Part shown: piece after piece, positions 1 through 11,732 of the stretch
Numbering within the stretch: position 1 is the first letter of the stretch
Layout of the letters: each line of letters starts with the position of its first letter
From: Paraphysomonas bandaiensis
Taxonomy: Eukaryota; Chrysophyceae
Direction: 5' to 3'
Assembly: GCA_965644295.1 (NCBI GenBank)
Contig: CBFFRP010000144.1
Location: 1 to 64,000, forward strand
DNA: 64,000 nt
Made by a program: the position numbers and the translations under genes
The notes under the pieces: model-generated
What the model saw: the letters and a program-made list of their open reading frames with translations, nothing else
Told to the model about the DNA's origin: nothing
Databases searched by the model: none

Positions 1-2
1 GG

Positions 3-974
3 GTGTTGGCTCATCTTCAATAAAACCGCAACAACACACCTACACTGAACCAACAAGCACAGTAATAACGGTATTATTATTAAAACACTTTTTTTCAAGT
101 TTAGACCTAAACTCCAGTTAGTGACTCCCGCGAAGAGCCACCGCGCAATATTATACCGCTGGCACCCAAGATCACTAGCACCAAGCTTTGGTCTAACTTA
201 AAACAAGTGATAAACACCACAGGAGCATATATGCACACACACACTCCTAACATGGTGCAACACACGCGTGGTGTCATCACACCACCACGGGTTGTATAAC
301 TCTTCAATCAAAACTGAAAAAATACACAGCAACCTGATAGGGAATGGCTCACCACCATATGCCGAGAAATTACCGTATACTACGTATCTATACCCTACCA
401 GAGACTGAAAACCCACTAATCCGAAATATGCATAAATACGGTACATATAGTACGTATAGTACGCATACCACACTGCAATCCAAACCCCAATAAGCCTTGC
501 GTGAACCTCAGTACTCTCAAGTGTATAATAGCGACTTCTCTCCTGTGATGGTCACATGCCCTACTTGTAGGTAGTAGGTAATGCTATGTATGTATGTATA
601 TGGAAGTATATGCTGCAACTGCTACACAGGAATACGGGCCCACATAACTTTGATATAAATTGCCTTGGTTTCACATCTGACCGAAGTCACACAGCAGATC
701 ATAGTCGTACATCATCAGCAGCAGATAAAAATTGGACATCATACCCGAACGTTGGCTCAATATGTAGGTACACTGTGGTACATTACCAATGTCCAAATGG
801 TGTTGCATAATAGTATCCTGAACACAATGAAGGTCCTAAAGCAATATATGGGTCCTGATATAGGGTCTTAAACCACAACATGGGGTCCTAAAAGTCAATG
901 TAACCATGCATGTGACTCAATAGCGTGATACTATAGCCACGTAGATAGGGCATGGGAAATGCCACGTGGTCACA
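3..974 (-). repeat. 3' LTR of retroelement A (minus-strand element)
   Basis: About 970 bp that recur almost unchanged at 7493-8471 in the same orientation, with scattered substitutions and small indels. On the minus strand the LTR starts TGTGACCACGTGG and ends at the window edge. The bases just outside it (975-990) are purine-rich on the minus strand, as expected for a polypurine tract next to a 3' LTR. The window starts at, or within a few bases of, the LTR boundary, so the left target-site duplication cannot be seen. Confidence 0.85.
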
Positions 975-990
975 CCTCCTCCCCGTTTTG
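975..990 (-). other. Polypurine tract of element A
   Basis: On the minus strand this reads CAAAACGGGGAGGAGG directly before the TGTGACC start of the LTR. A purine run in this position is the usual plus-strand DNA primer site of LTR retrotransposons. It fixes element A as transcribed on the minus strand. Confidence 0.7.
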
Positions 991-1150
991 GTTGTCTACA
1001 GAATAGCATGCCTCCGGTATTCACAAATGCCAACGGGACTAGGTGTTATGGCCGTCAAAACGAAAATCCCCGGAGAATTATAAGTTATAATAATGATTTG
1101 ATATGGAATGGAATTGAGAGAGCAATAAGAATAATGTGTCAGCGTGGAAC

Positions 1151-4100
1151 TTAATAAGACGCACGGACCTGAGGATATTTGTTGGCAAAAATCCTCGTCC
1201 ACGAGTACCATTGTGCTGAGCATTCACCTCGGAATGAACAAAGCAATGCACTGCGATAATTATCATAACGGTAGGTACGGAGAGTGAGAAGATCCTTCAC
1301 AGATAAAACTCGCTTAGAGCTCTTGTGATACCAGTGTGTGAACTGGATAGGAGCTACATAAGTAATGAGATGAGAATCTGGTAATTCCAACTCATCGTAC
1401 CAAGCATCACCATAAATTCGCAAATCAACATAGGCTAGATCACCAGGTTGAAACTGAGTGATCGGTTGCCTGCGGAAATCCGCGATGTATTTCTTTGCAT
1501 AGTCAGCAGTATAAATAAGATGGTAAAGATATCGTTTTCGAGAACAGAATTCAGCATAAGGAACGGAGATCAAAAATATCGCTTGCCGTAGGGACTTCTC
1601 GGACATCTCCATCTTGAAAACGCACAGTGAAAACCATGGTAGATCGAACCTCTCTATCACCACGGTAATAAAGGATTTCATCAATAACATGTTGATCCTG
1701 ATCCCGTTAAGCCATTTTATAAGCAGCATCAGAATCTCCCGGAAACAATTTAACATCAGCTCACGGAAACACGAACCACTTGCCCAGTGGCGAGATGTTG
1801 ACAGTCTACGTCATTCTTGTACTGGGACTTGACTGAGAAAGGTCCCATATACCGGTGAGACATCTTAGGATGAACCTTTGCCCCTTTGTCAAATAAGACA
1901 AAATCTCCCGGTTGATACCTATTCTGTCTATCGGGATGCACACCTGTTCCTGCCCTCTCCGTGGCTAACTTTTGCTGATAAGCTTTGGAAGCCTCTCGGA
2001 GTTGGGCTAACTGATCATTAAGCGCAGTGAGTCTAGCATGCGCCCGATCGGGAAGATCTTTGATATCCATGTTAAATAGTCAAGATCCTTTGAGCCAAAC
2101 GTCAACTCAAAAGGCGAAAATCACGTTTCCGAAGACACTTCAAGTTTGAAGATATTGAACACTTGCTAACCAACTAGGGTCCTCAAAGATGTCTTGTCGT
2201 TCCTCCCGTTCACTGTAATCATAGACCAGAGCACGTAGATGTCGAACTACTTCTCCAATAATTCTTTCACATCCATTTGCATGGCGATTGGCAATACTAA
2301 AAGTGTGCCGAACACCCATGTACTCCGTCAACTGTCTGAACAAATCGAAGTCAAATCCGGTCCTTGATCCGAGATTATTAGATCTGTGTGACCGTAATGA
2401 CTCCAGTATTTCCATATAGTATTTGCAAGATTAAGGAGCCGTCACACCTTTGACAGGTTCAAGGTACACAAACTTGGTGAAAAGATTGACCACCACGTTG
2501 ATATGTGTATATCCCTCTGCACCGTGAGGTGTAATCTCAACAGCATCTATACCAATCGCGCTACGAGCATTTGGGGGCTTGAGATTTCGTACGATCGGGA
2601 TAAGAGCCTCCTTCATAGCCAACCTCGTTTTCACACAATTTGGGCACTTAGAGATATAATCCTCAACAACCTTGTAAGGAATATTATGACCCGGGAACTC
2701 TTTGTTTAAGCGTATCCCGGTAGCCCTTCCCCCATGTGTCCAACTCGCGCGTTATGAACACTCACGCAACGCCGTCTCCGGTGATACATGAGATGTTGGA
2801 GGGTCCTCAATCTCTCGATCATCCGGGTTCATAAAGTTACCCAGAAAGTTAAAGTACTCATACTCATTGCAGTCATCCCCATGCAAATAGGCGTCGTCAT
2901 CATTCCTCCTCTGGGAATATTCCAGAGAGTATAGCAACCTGATGCTCTCTAGATAACCAGTCCGCCAACCAATTCTGGCACCAGATATATGACGAATGCT
3001 GAAGTTGAAAGACTGCAAGAATATCCTCCATCGTGTAATCTTTGGAACATCCGAAGATTCCATCCACAATAGATTGTTATGGTCGGTCTCAATTGTGGAA
3101 TTGCTTGCCTATTAAGTAATAAGCCAAGTGTTTAACACTGTAGAAAATTCCATATGCCTCTTGCTCTATAGTTGACCACTTCTGAGCTTGGGCAGAAAAG
3201 CTTTTGGAAATGAAAGCTATAGGCTGCCACTGTATGCTCCCATCCTCTAATATTTTCTTTTGCAATAACACTTGAACCTATTCCCAACTCACTAGCGTCA
3301 GTACGCAATGTCCACTCAAGATTATAATCCGGATAAAACAGCTCACAAGCGTCTTGTAGTCCGGCAATGAAACGACGATACTCTGCCTCGTAGTCATGCC
3401 GCCATGTGGACTTATCCCAATTGAAACTCGACTTTGTCATGTCAGTCAAGTGAGCAACTAAATCAGAGTATCTAGGCGTAAAACTAGAAAAGAATACCCC
3501 TTTACCCAGCAACGATCTGGCCTGTTTGGTGTTAGTAGGCATTGGAATCTTGCCGAGAGCCTCCTTCTTATCGGGATTAACCTCATATGACTTGTGACGG
3601 CAAACATATCCAAAGAAATCCACCTTTCTAAACCCCAACCAGCTTTTTGGCATCTTAAGTTTCACATTCCTTTCAATACATCTGTCAATGATCTTTTCGA
3701 ACTTCTCATAAGCATCCCTGGCATCATTAGCCAATATAAGCATGTTATCGAAAATGACTATGGCCCACTCAGAGAAATCATCGAATATTTCTCTCACAGT
3801 TTCCTGTAAAACACCCGTGGCCGGAGCAATACCCTCTGGCATGAAATTAGGAGCAAATTGCCCCCAAGGCGTCTGAATTTGATAGGCGCTCAGAAGTTTC
3901 ATCATCTAATGGAATTTGATGAAAAGCATTTGTTAAATCTATATCCATGTATAGCGGAAAGTTGATAATCTTGTCCAACTCATGCTTAACATTAGGGATC
4001 GTATAATTTCCCACTTCCATGTGCTTGTTAATTTGCACATAGTCACCACAAAAACGGATGTATGGAGGAGTGGCTTTGGGAGCAACCACTAGGCATGAAG

Positions 4101-5100
4101 CCCAAGGAGAACGACTCTTTCGGTAGAAATAGCCACACAGTCGCCGAAACTCCTTTTCCGAAGCTTCCCACAGCTTAGGATTGATCGGGCGAGCCTTTGG
4201 TTTCATTCGATCCGGGAGAGTGCTTTTCCATTTTAGAGACAAAGGGTCCACACCTCTCACACCGCTCCATTCGTCAGGCACAAACACTTTTTCAGCCTTC
4301 GTTGACAACAATTCCATAATCTTAGTTTCACTTTTCATTTCATCGCTGACATGAGTCTCTATCTGCTCATGATAGTCTTGGAGGGCTTCCTCCCTAGACT
4401 TTCCTAAGAATGTCAACGCATCCTTGAATTGAACCGGTAACTCAGTTTCCTCATCCTCTGGGGCAATAGCATCACTCGCTCTTGACCATGGGTGCACACG
4501 GTCATCAGAGTCAACCAGTGTCCCCTGCCAGAGATGACAACACATTCGAATTTTCATTATCGGAGACACCCTCGATTTGAGTGTCATGTGCCTCACGCAT
4601 AACAGCACACATGAAAGGATATAATTTTCCAGTCAGCGCAGGCAACCCCAAAATAATATCATTACTCGTCATATCAATCACAAAGAATTCACCCGTATAT
4701 TGATAGGTATGACTCTTCGGATCAGTCAGCACTAAATTTAATCTGACTCCTTCATTGAGATCCTTCACCGTTCTACTATCCGCCAATACCACACGGTGTT
4801 TAGCTTTATAAAAACAGCTCGGTTCTAGTTTGTTCCGCAATCTGTCCACCAAATCCCTCGACACATAATTGGCTGAGAGGGCTCCAGTGTCACACAATAT
4901 TTTTACTAACTCCTCTATTCCAAATTTTCTATCTAAAGTAATCCTTCCTATAGTGTGCGCTGAAGAGAAGCTCTTGGATGAAGGATAGCAGGCATACAGC
5001 TTAGCCTGATCCCCGATACAGACATTGGAGGAATTCGCAAACTCATTAAGATCATTAGAATGCACTGAACATTCATCATTCTCATCCCGAGTCTTTGAAT
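1151..5100 (-). pseudogene. Ty3/gypsy-type pol of element A, frameshifted
   Basis: The order is protease, reverse transcriptase, RNase H, integrase, GPY/F-like module and a chromodomain-like tail, which is the Ty3/gypsy order. The protease has a DTGA motif (about 4880-4900). The RT has the palm motif around YMDIDLTNAF and an active-site block reading FDNMLIL near 3741-3757. RNase H starts at TDASELG. Integrase has a CPNC zinc-finger half (~2640), an IGIDAVEI strand with the first Asp, and a glutamate in the ANRHANGCERI block. The frame changes at roughly 3900, 3274, 3095, 2700 and 2415, and there is a stop near 2140. The element is therefore probably dead, although programmed shifts cannot be excluded for one junction. 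The last segment (1151-1756) is open but gives no clear domain in that frame. Confidence 0.85.
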
Positions 5101-5140
5101 TGGAATCCTCCTTGTCTGTATCGTCACATCCACCGAACCA

Positions 5141-6949
5141 TCAAGGGCGGGAATCACCGAAGTGATCCCTCCTCAAGATGGTCGGTTGTTTGTCCCTCTG
5201 CTCCGAGCTTCCCGCAGACTTAAGATACGCATCGATCTTGTCCCGCATTTCGGACGCAGAATCCAACAGACATTTCGCATTATGATTATATGGACAGTCT
5301 GTTTTGTCGCACTTGCCATACATGATTTTCCTAAGACACCCATACTTATCGGTCTTACTATTCTGAGCACCAGTTGGCCTACTATGCATGGCTGACAGAG
5401 ACCTATCAGAGTTAACACGACGCTCCCCATCAAGTGCTGCGTCATTACCCGACATTGGTTTCACATCTGTCATCATAGCGACTTGTTTATCGTCATGTAC
5501 CTCCAGATTACTGGACCGCCAAGTCTCACTCGGAGCATCCCACAAATCATCATCATTGGGTACATACCCATCATTATCATCCCACTCATCGTTATAGTTT
5601 CCTCCAGACTCATCGTAAGTATCTAGATGTGACACTTGCGAAACCCTTGGTTTAGAATCAACACGACTGTTCAACGAAGGTTTGTTGGACTGTTGAGAGA
5701 ATAGTTCCTTTCTCCTCTTAAGATAGTCCTCGTGCTTCTGTTGAAACATCGTAGTCGACTCCATAGGTAACTGTCGGTACGCGATGGTTACTTGATAATG
5801 ATCCAAGAGTACAGCCGAATACTCTTTGAAAAATTCGCTCATAGAGTCAAATTTATTAGTCGACATGCACCCCAACACATACTTAACATAGGTCCCGTCA
5901 TTCAAAGTCTTAAAGAGTCTTATCAATCCGTACTCTTTGTCATCGATACGAGGACACCATGTTTTGTTTGAGACCAACATGATAGACAACATCGTTTGGA
6001 ACGACTGCATCAAGTTCAATTGCTGATGATAGAATGCCTCAAAAGTCACAGCATTTACATACTTCCAGTCCATGATCTGGATATGTTTCAAGGAATCTCT
6101 GAGTTCATTATAAAATGCCACGCAATTGAACACCTTGGTCTCCTGAGCCACAATGAGAAGCAAATCCGAAACATCCATTTGTGCTAGCTGCGCATGTGTG
6201 ATGCTGTACACATTCCGCAGATGTGCCTTCAAACTGGTTGAAAGTACCTTTTGAATTCGCACCTCAGTTTCTTCTTGCTCTTGAAACTCTAAGATGTCTT
6301 TGATCGCCTTCGCCACTTTACCCAACTTAAAGTCATTGATGCGAACATGACACCTCCTTTCCTCTCTAGTTATGGTAACTGTTTTGGCACTAGCCACCTC
6401 AGAACTTTTCTTCAAATCCCTGAATAACTTGCCCGCTTTCTTGCCCTTAAAGATGTTATCCATGAGGGTAGGCACATCATTAACACCATCACCATCAACA
6501 TCGGGATTCGAACCATCGTCCTCCTTGTTGCTATCTTCCTCCTGAGGAATAATGCGAAACTTAGCCATGTTTTCCAGAGTGGAATACCTCGGCTGACGTT
6601 TGTGTTTCGACGTGCGCTTGGTAACCTTTTGCCGCTGATGTGAGCCCACAGAAGCCTGAGACTGACTGCTCTCACCATCCTCAACATTTTGTACTCTATC
6701 CTCCAATATTTGCATCCTGCTGCTGAGGTTAGACACTGCAGTAGCCACCTCTGTAAAAGACTGAGACATGGCACGAACTGTATCCAAAATCTCCTGGTTT
6801 GGATTGATGTTTGGAGCAGAAGACTCCTGAACAACATCCTGCACACCTCCAGCAGCGTCTTGTTTGGTTTCACCACTACCAGCGGCTTCCTGATCTTTCC
6901 CAGGAGTTTTCTTGCCGCCTCTCCTCGCTTTACCAGTCGGAGTAGACAT
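5141..6949 (-). CDS. Gag-like protein of element A with CCCH-type zinc finger
   Basis: An uninterrupted ORF of 602 residues from the ATG at 6949, the first codon after the leader; a longer in-frame extension has no better start. The N-terminus is basic and Ser/Gly/Lys-rich, followed by a predicted coiled coil around residues 70-90 and a long helical region typical of capsid. An acidic segment precedes the zinc finger. Near 5276-5345 the finger reads C-x8-C-x4-C-x3-H, which is CCCH spacing and not the CCHC knuckle common in Gag. It lies just upstream of the protease region on the same strand. Its role would be RNA packaging and particle assembly. Gag identity is inferred from position and composition. 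Confidence 0.75.
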   Translation of the reverse strand: MSTPTGKARRGGKKTPGKDQEAAGSGETKQDAAGGVQDVVQESSAPNINPNQEILDTVRAMSQSFTEVATAVSNLSSRMQILEDRVQNVEDGESSQSQASVGSHQRQKVTKRTSKHKRQPRYSTLENMAKFRIIPQEEDSNKEDDGSNPDVDGDGVNDVPTLMDNIFKGKKAGKLFRDLKKSSEVASAKTVTITREERRCHVRINDFKLGKVAKAIKDILEFQEQEETEVRIQKVLSTSLKAHLRNVYSITHAQLAQMDVSDLLLIVAQETKVFNCVAFYNELRDSLKHIQIMDWKYVNAVTFEAFYHQQLNLMQSFQTMLSIMLVSNKTWCPRIDDKEYGLIRLFKTLNDGTYVKYVLGCMSTNKFDSMSEFFKEYSAVLLDHYQVTIAYRQLPMESTTMFQQKHEDYLKRRKELFSQQSNKPSLNSRVDSKPRVSQVSHLDTYDESGGNYNDEWDDNDGYVPNDDDLWDAPSETWRSSNLEVHDDKQVAMMTDVKPMSGNDAALDGERRVNSDRSLSAMHSRPTGAQNSKTDKYGCLRKIMYGKCDKTDCPYNHNAKCLLDSASEMRDKIDAYLKSAGSSEQRDKQPTILRRDHFGDSRP

Positions 6950-7473
6950 GGTTAATGAGAAGGACTTCCGCCTCAAAGACTATATCCACCAAACTTTTCC
7001 CTAACACACTGAGACAAGCAACCCTGGCAACTCCTAGAACCACTGACCCAGATCTCAACAACACACCAAGACAAATCCCAAAGACAACCCTGCGTAAGAA
7101 TCCAAAAACTCAACACTCAACACTCAACACTCAAACCCGTTGAACCCGTCGGATTTGTACAAGTGACAACAGTTAACACACAGGCGGTATCCACGGTCGA
7201 TTGACTTCGAAAAGAACCGAATTTCCTCAGTCACCACACTGTGTATCAAACAATCACCACTGAACAAAGAGCCTAGAGAACAACTACTGACAACTCACAC
7301 CCAGAGAGCAACAGACAACCAACAACCACAGGCAACCGAAGGCAACAGACAACAAACCCAAAGAATCAAGCCCAAAGAAGCGTGTCGCAGTTAGTTTCTT
7401 ATAAGAGTGTGAAACAACAGCGCAAAGACAGAAATTTCTGTACGAGCAGTAAAGTAAATATTTACTATAACAA

Positions 7474-7492
7474 CACCCGGTTTGATAACCAG
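7474..7492 (-). other. Primer binding site candidate of element A
   Basis: Directly after the 5' LTR on the minus strand the sequence reads TGGTTATCAAACCGGGTG. Its complement ends in CCA, as a tRNA 3' end does, with a plausible acceptor strand UUUGAUA plus discriminator A. It is not the TGGTATCAGAG initiator-methionine site of many plant elements. The exact primer tRNA is unknown. Confidence 0.55.
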
Positions 7493-8471
7493 GGTGTTGG
7501 CTCGTAAACAATAAAACTACAACAACACCTACACTGAACCAACAAGCACAGTAATAACGGTATTATTATTAAAACACTTTTTTCCAAGTTTAGACCTAAA
7601 CTCAGTTAGTGACTCCCGCGAAGAGTCACCGCGCAATGGTATACCGCTGGCACCCAAGATCACTAGCACCAAGCTTTGGTCTAACTTAAAACAAGTGATA
7701 AACACCACAGGAGCATATATGCACACACACACACTCCTAACATGGTGCAACACACGTGGTGTCATCACACCACCACAGGTTGTGTAACTCTTCAATCAAA
7801 ACTGAAAAATACACAGCAACCTGATAGGGAATGGCTCACCACCATATGCCGAGAGTACACCGTATACTACGTATCTATACCCTACCAGAGACTGAAAACC
7901 CCATAATCCAGGAAATACATAAATACGGTACATATAGTACGTATAGTACGCATACCACATTGCAATCCAACCCCAATAAGCCTTGCATGAACACTCGTGC
8001 ACCTCAAGTGTATAATAGCGACTTCTCTCCTGTGATGGTCACATGTATTTGCCCCCCTATAGGGTAGTACGGGTAATACATGTATGTATGTATATGGAAG
8101 TATATACTGCAACTGCTACACAGGAATACGGGCCCACATAACTTTGATATAAATTTGCAGCAGGTTTCACATCGACCGAAGTCACCAGCAGCAGATCATA
8201 GTCGTACATCATCAGCAGCAGATAAAAATTGGACATCATACCCGAACGTTGGCTCAATATGTAGGTACACTGTGGTACATTACCAATGTCCAAATGGTGT
8301 TGCATAATATGTATCCTGAACACAATGAAGGTCCTAAAGCAATATATAGGGTCCTGATATAGGGTCTTAAACCAACATAGGGTCCTAAAAGTCAATGTAA
8401 CCATGCATGTGACTCAATAGCGTGATACTATAGCCACGTAGATAGGGCATGGGAAATGCCACGTGGTCACA
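7493..8471 (-). repeat. 5' LTR of retroelement A
   Basis: Second copy of the ~975-bp LTR, same orientation as 3-974. It carries the promoter end for the minus-strand gag. Its right end (TGTGACC on the minus strand) joins directly to the truncated integrase of element B at 8472, so A inserted into B. The copies differ by several indels, such as at 12-22 versus 7505-7515, and by substitutions, so the insertion is not recent. Confidence 0.85.
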
Positions 8472-9762
8472 ACGTTTTATTAAGTGTTGTGTGTGTTGTC
8501 AAAAGATGTCAACTATTAAGCCGGCAGTGTGGGTTCGGCCTTTTACTCTATCTAAGTATTCCATGGGTGAGTGTATCTATATGGATTATATCGAGGGTTT
8601 GATTCCCGATGAGTATGGGTATACTAGCATTCTGGTGATGATTGATGCCTTTTCACGGTGGGCTGAGTTATTTCCTACCAAGGGTATCTCAGCAAAGGAC
8701 ACGGCACGAGCGTTGTTGCATTATTTTGGCCGATTTTCGTTGTGTTCGATTTGTAAGCTCACTTCAGATAAAGGGAGGGCCTTTATGTCCGATATTGTTC
8801 GGGAGGTGAGATCTTTGTTAGGGGTGGAGCACTCCTTTACAGTAGAGTATTCAAAGGAGGAGAATGGTATGGTTGAGAGGGAGAATAAGGAAATTCTCCG
8901 TCATCTGAGGAATATTATTTTCGAGAAAGTGGTCTTGAAAAATTGGTCTGATGTGCTGCCAATGGTGCAGCGGATTTTGAATGCGGCAATCCATGGGTCG
9001 ACAGGAGTGGCCCCAGCACAATTAGTATATGGAGATGCCATAAACCTAGATGCAGGCTTTATTTTAGATAGGAAGAATTTGTCTCCAAGGGAGGAGAAGG
9101 ATCTGTCCGAGTGGGTGGCAGATAGACTCGCAGCTCAGGAGAGGGTGCGAGTGTATGCTCGTCAGAATCTGGAGATTCGGGATCAACACCATATCGAGTC
9201 CAATATGCCCGAGGGTGTTTCGTCGTACCCGGTGGGGACATTTGTGCTAGTGGAACACAGGCATAACTCGTTACGGACAGGTCCAACGAGCAAGTTGTTG
9301 CCCTATTTGAAAGGGCCTATGGAGGTGGTTGGTGTGGAAGGACCAATTTACACCTTGAAAAATTTAGTGTCGAGAGGACAGGCACGGTATCATATATCTA
9401 AGCTGCGGCCTTTTTGTTTTGATCCGAGGGTGGATGATCCCGTACAAGTGGCATTACGGGATGACGTTGAGGGCACCAAGTTTGTGATGGAGAAGATTAC
9501 AAACATGAGGGGCGACCCTAAAGGTTCGCGGTGGGATTTGTTCTTTGAAGTATACTGGTCAAATTACGATGTTCCGACGTGGGAGTCGTGGAAGACAGTA
9601 CGAGGAACAGATGCGTTATTGAAGTACTTGAAGACGCACTCTAGTTATACAGTACGAGCCCTATTACCCAGGAGAGGGAAGAAGCGCTCCAGGTCTCCAG
9701 ACACGGCGGCAGAGGAAGTCATTTCAAGTGAGGATGAGTCGTCGCAACAGTCAGGAGTTTGA
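8472..9762 (+). pseudogene. Integrase with chromodomain-like tail, element B (5'-truncated)
   Basis: An open frame of about 430 codons whose first eight residues come from the LTR of element A. Native sequence begins in the HHCC zinc finger: only the CVCC end remains. Next come the integrase core with the first Asp (YMDYIEG), a second Asp in SDKGRAF, and a Glu in SKEENGMVERENKE, and then a GPY/F-like stretch (GPMEVVGVEGPIYTL). A chromodomain-like segment follows (VYWSNYDVPTWES), and the tail is basic with KKRSRSP. Element B is thus a Ty3/gypsy chromovirus-type element running on the plus strand. The rest of its pol and gag would lie left of the window. This last fragment is intact, but it cannot act alone. 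Confidence 0.85.
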
Positions 9763-9947
9763 TCTATGAGTTTTGACGGTTAGAATCCGCTCTGTCCAGG
9801 TGATGGACACCTATGAGAAGGTTCTCATACATCGCAGTTTAGTTGGAGTGATCAGTAGGATAGTAGGGGTGATTTTTGTGGGTGTTGTTTTTTGTTGCTA
9901 GATTGTGTCGTTTTTTTAGTTCATGTGCCACATTTTTTTTCCAAAAA

Positions 9948-10075
9948 CGAAGAAAAAAGGGGAAGGGGTAGTGTGGCATGAAACTCCTAGTTTTAGGGCT
10001 GGGAGTTTCTTTCCTTCGGGAAACGTGGGGTTTCCCTTCAGGATACGGTAGTCTAGTGGCTGTAGTTTCATGCCA
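9948..10075 (+). other. Polypurine tract and start of a probable LTR of element B
   Basis: A purine run (gaagaaaaaaggggaagggg, 9949-9968) is followed at 9972 by TGTGGCATGAAAC, an LTR-like TG start, about 210 bp after the integrase stop. A 12-bp inverted repeat, TGGCATGAAACT / AGTTTCATGCCA, bounds the next 100 bp (9974-10075). The LTR appears to be cut by the left end of element C at 10076. Its right end was not found. Confidence 0.5.
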
Positions 10076-10115
10076 GACTAGGAAGGCGGGTACGTATCTT
10101 GGCGGTATTTTTTTG

Positions 10116-11732
10116 CACTTTTCAGATGCACTTAAAATAACACTCACTGCATGTCTGATCGCAGTGAAAGCATCATTGGAAACGTAATGATTTTACCCAT
10201 ATTTCATTCTAAGTGACCAACTGCACTCATAATCTGAAGCTTTTGATATTCATCCTCAAAGTGAGCCCCTTAAGAGGTTTTTGACCTCATTTCAGTTTTT
10301 GGTTTTTCAAAATGGCGGGATTTTTCGCTCTCAGATGACTGCAAATCACAGTCACTTTAATTAAATTGGAGTATTTGGAGATGGTCATTGCTCCTAGCGG
10401 CCATGTGGCGATACAGGTAGACTAAATGCATAGTGCTTGACACGATGGTGCTCTTACTTTCAACTGATTCGCAGTATTCATGGTGATAAGTTCTGGTTGG
10501 GGAGGAGGGGTCGATTTCGATACGCCGGCACACCACACCTGCGAATGACCTCAACTGACCTGTAGATATACACTCAACTATTGCTCATTATATGCGCAAT
10601 ACTATCAGCACCCTAATTTGAGTATATGCTCTCCTCTGCGGCATTGTGCATCACATTTCTGAAATAAGCGTGTGTTTAGATTAGCCACACGATAACTCTA
10701 ATGCTGCACCTCTGGAGCGAAATGGAGGCTCTGGTGAATTGAGGAGGAAAGGGGGAGGACTCTGGAGCTGTTTCGGGCTCAGGGTGATGCCCGGATTGAA
10801 AATTCACTATTCTACAGGGGTCAGGGTGAGGCATGCGGAACAGCAGATGTAGACAGTGAAATTCATTGCACGGGGCTCTGCACGCAGTGAAACGTAGAGG
10901 GATCCACATTGACGCAGCCCACCAGCGATCCTTGGCCGAATGTTTTTGGAACTGTGGATGTGGTCAAACCGACTGGTGCTTCCCCCGTCATGACTGATTG
11001 CTATCCTAAACTTTTCAATGGTTGAACACCCAGACTCATAGTGGGTCGACTTTGATCCATGGGACATAGGGTACCCCTCTTGAGGAACAGCGGGAGCTCA
11101 GCAACAGCCTGCACTGGATAAAGGTCAGAGGGAACCTGGCCACCTCAGTATTCATACGATTCATAGTACTTAACCTTGCTCTCCAAATATATGTTATTGA
11201 TGCCGAGTAGTATAGGAGTACTACAAGTGATAGATTAACTAAATTATTATTTTGAATTGTTTTTGTTCTGTTGCATATTTACTAAAATTGTTTCTACTTC
11301 TTAATTTATATTATGTTACACCCATTGAGATTTACTTAAAATCGGACATTGACTGTGTCATAGAAGCTGGCTTAGTTTGGTCAACAAGAAGAAGTGTGTA
11401 GCCATCAGTGTTGAACTTTATTACTTTCATTCAACTCGTAATTAAATTTCACACTGGAGAAAGAAAATATTAAAAATCCAAAACAAAAACGATGTTACGT
11501 AAAATCATACATACGACAGAGTTAAAGTAGATACGAATATGTACTACTGGTTTGTGGTATGTATGCGTTGACTTTGCATAAGCAGAAGTGATTACAATTG
11601 TATGCACTTTATCATGCGAAATATCCAAAGAAAATAAAGGACCGAACAGAATCTCAAAAGAAATAAAGGACCAAGTGGGGTCAAAACAAAATAAGAGACT
11701 CGCAAGTACGCGATTAAATAGCAAGTAACCTA
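10116..11732. other. Non-coding left half of element C
   Basis: About 1.6 kb with only short ORFs that look like chance frames. I see no repeat array, RNA gene or recognisable domain here apart from the subterminal GGCGGG motif near 10310. Confidence 0.4.

Noticed and set aside
9839-10147. 102-codon minus-strand frame
   Set aside because: It overlaps the polypurine tract and LTR start of element B and has low-complexity Lys/Phe content.
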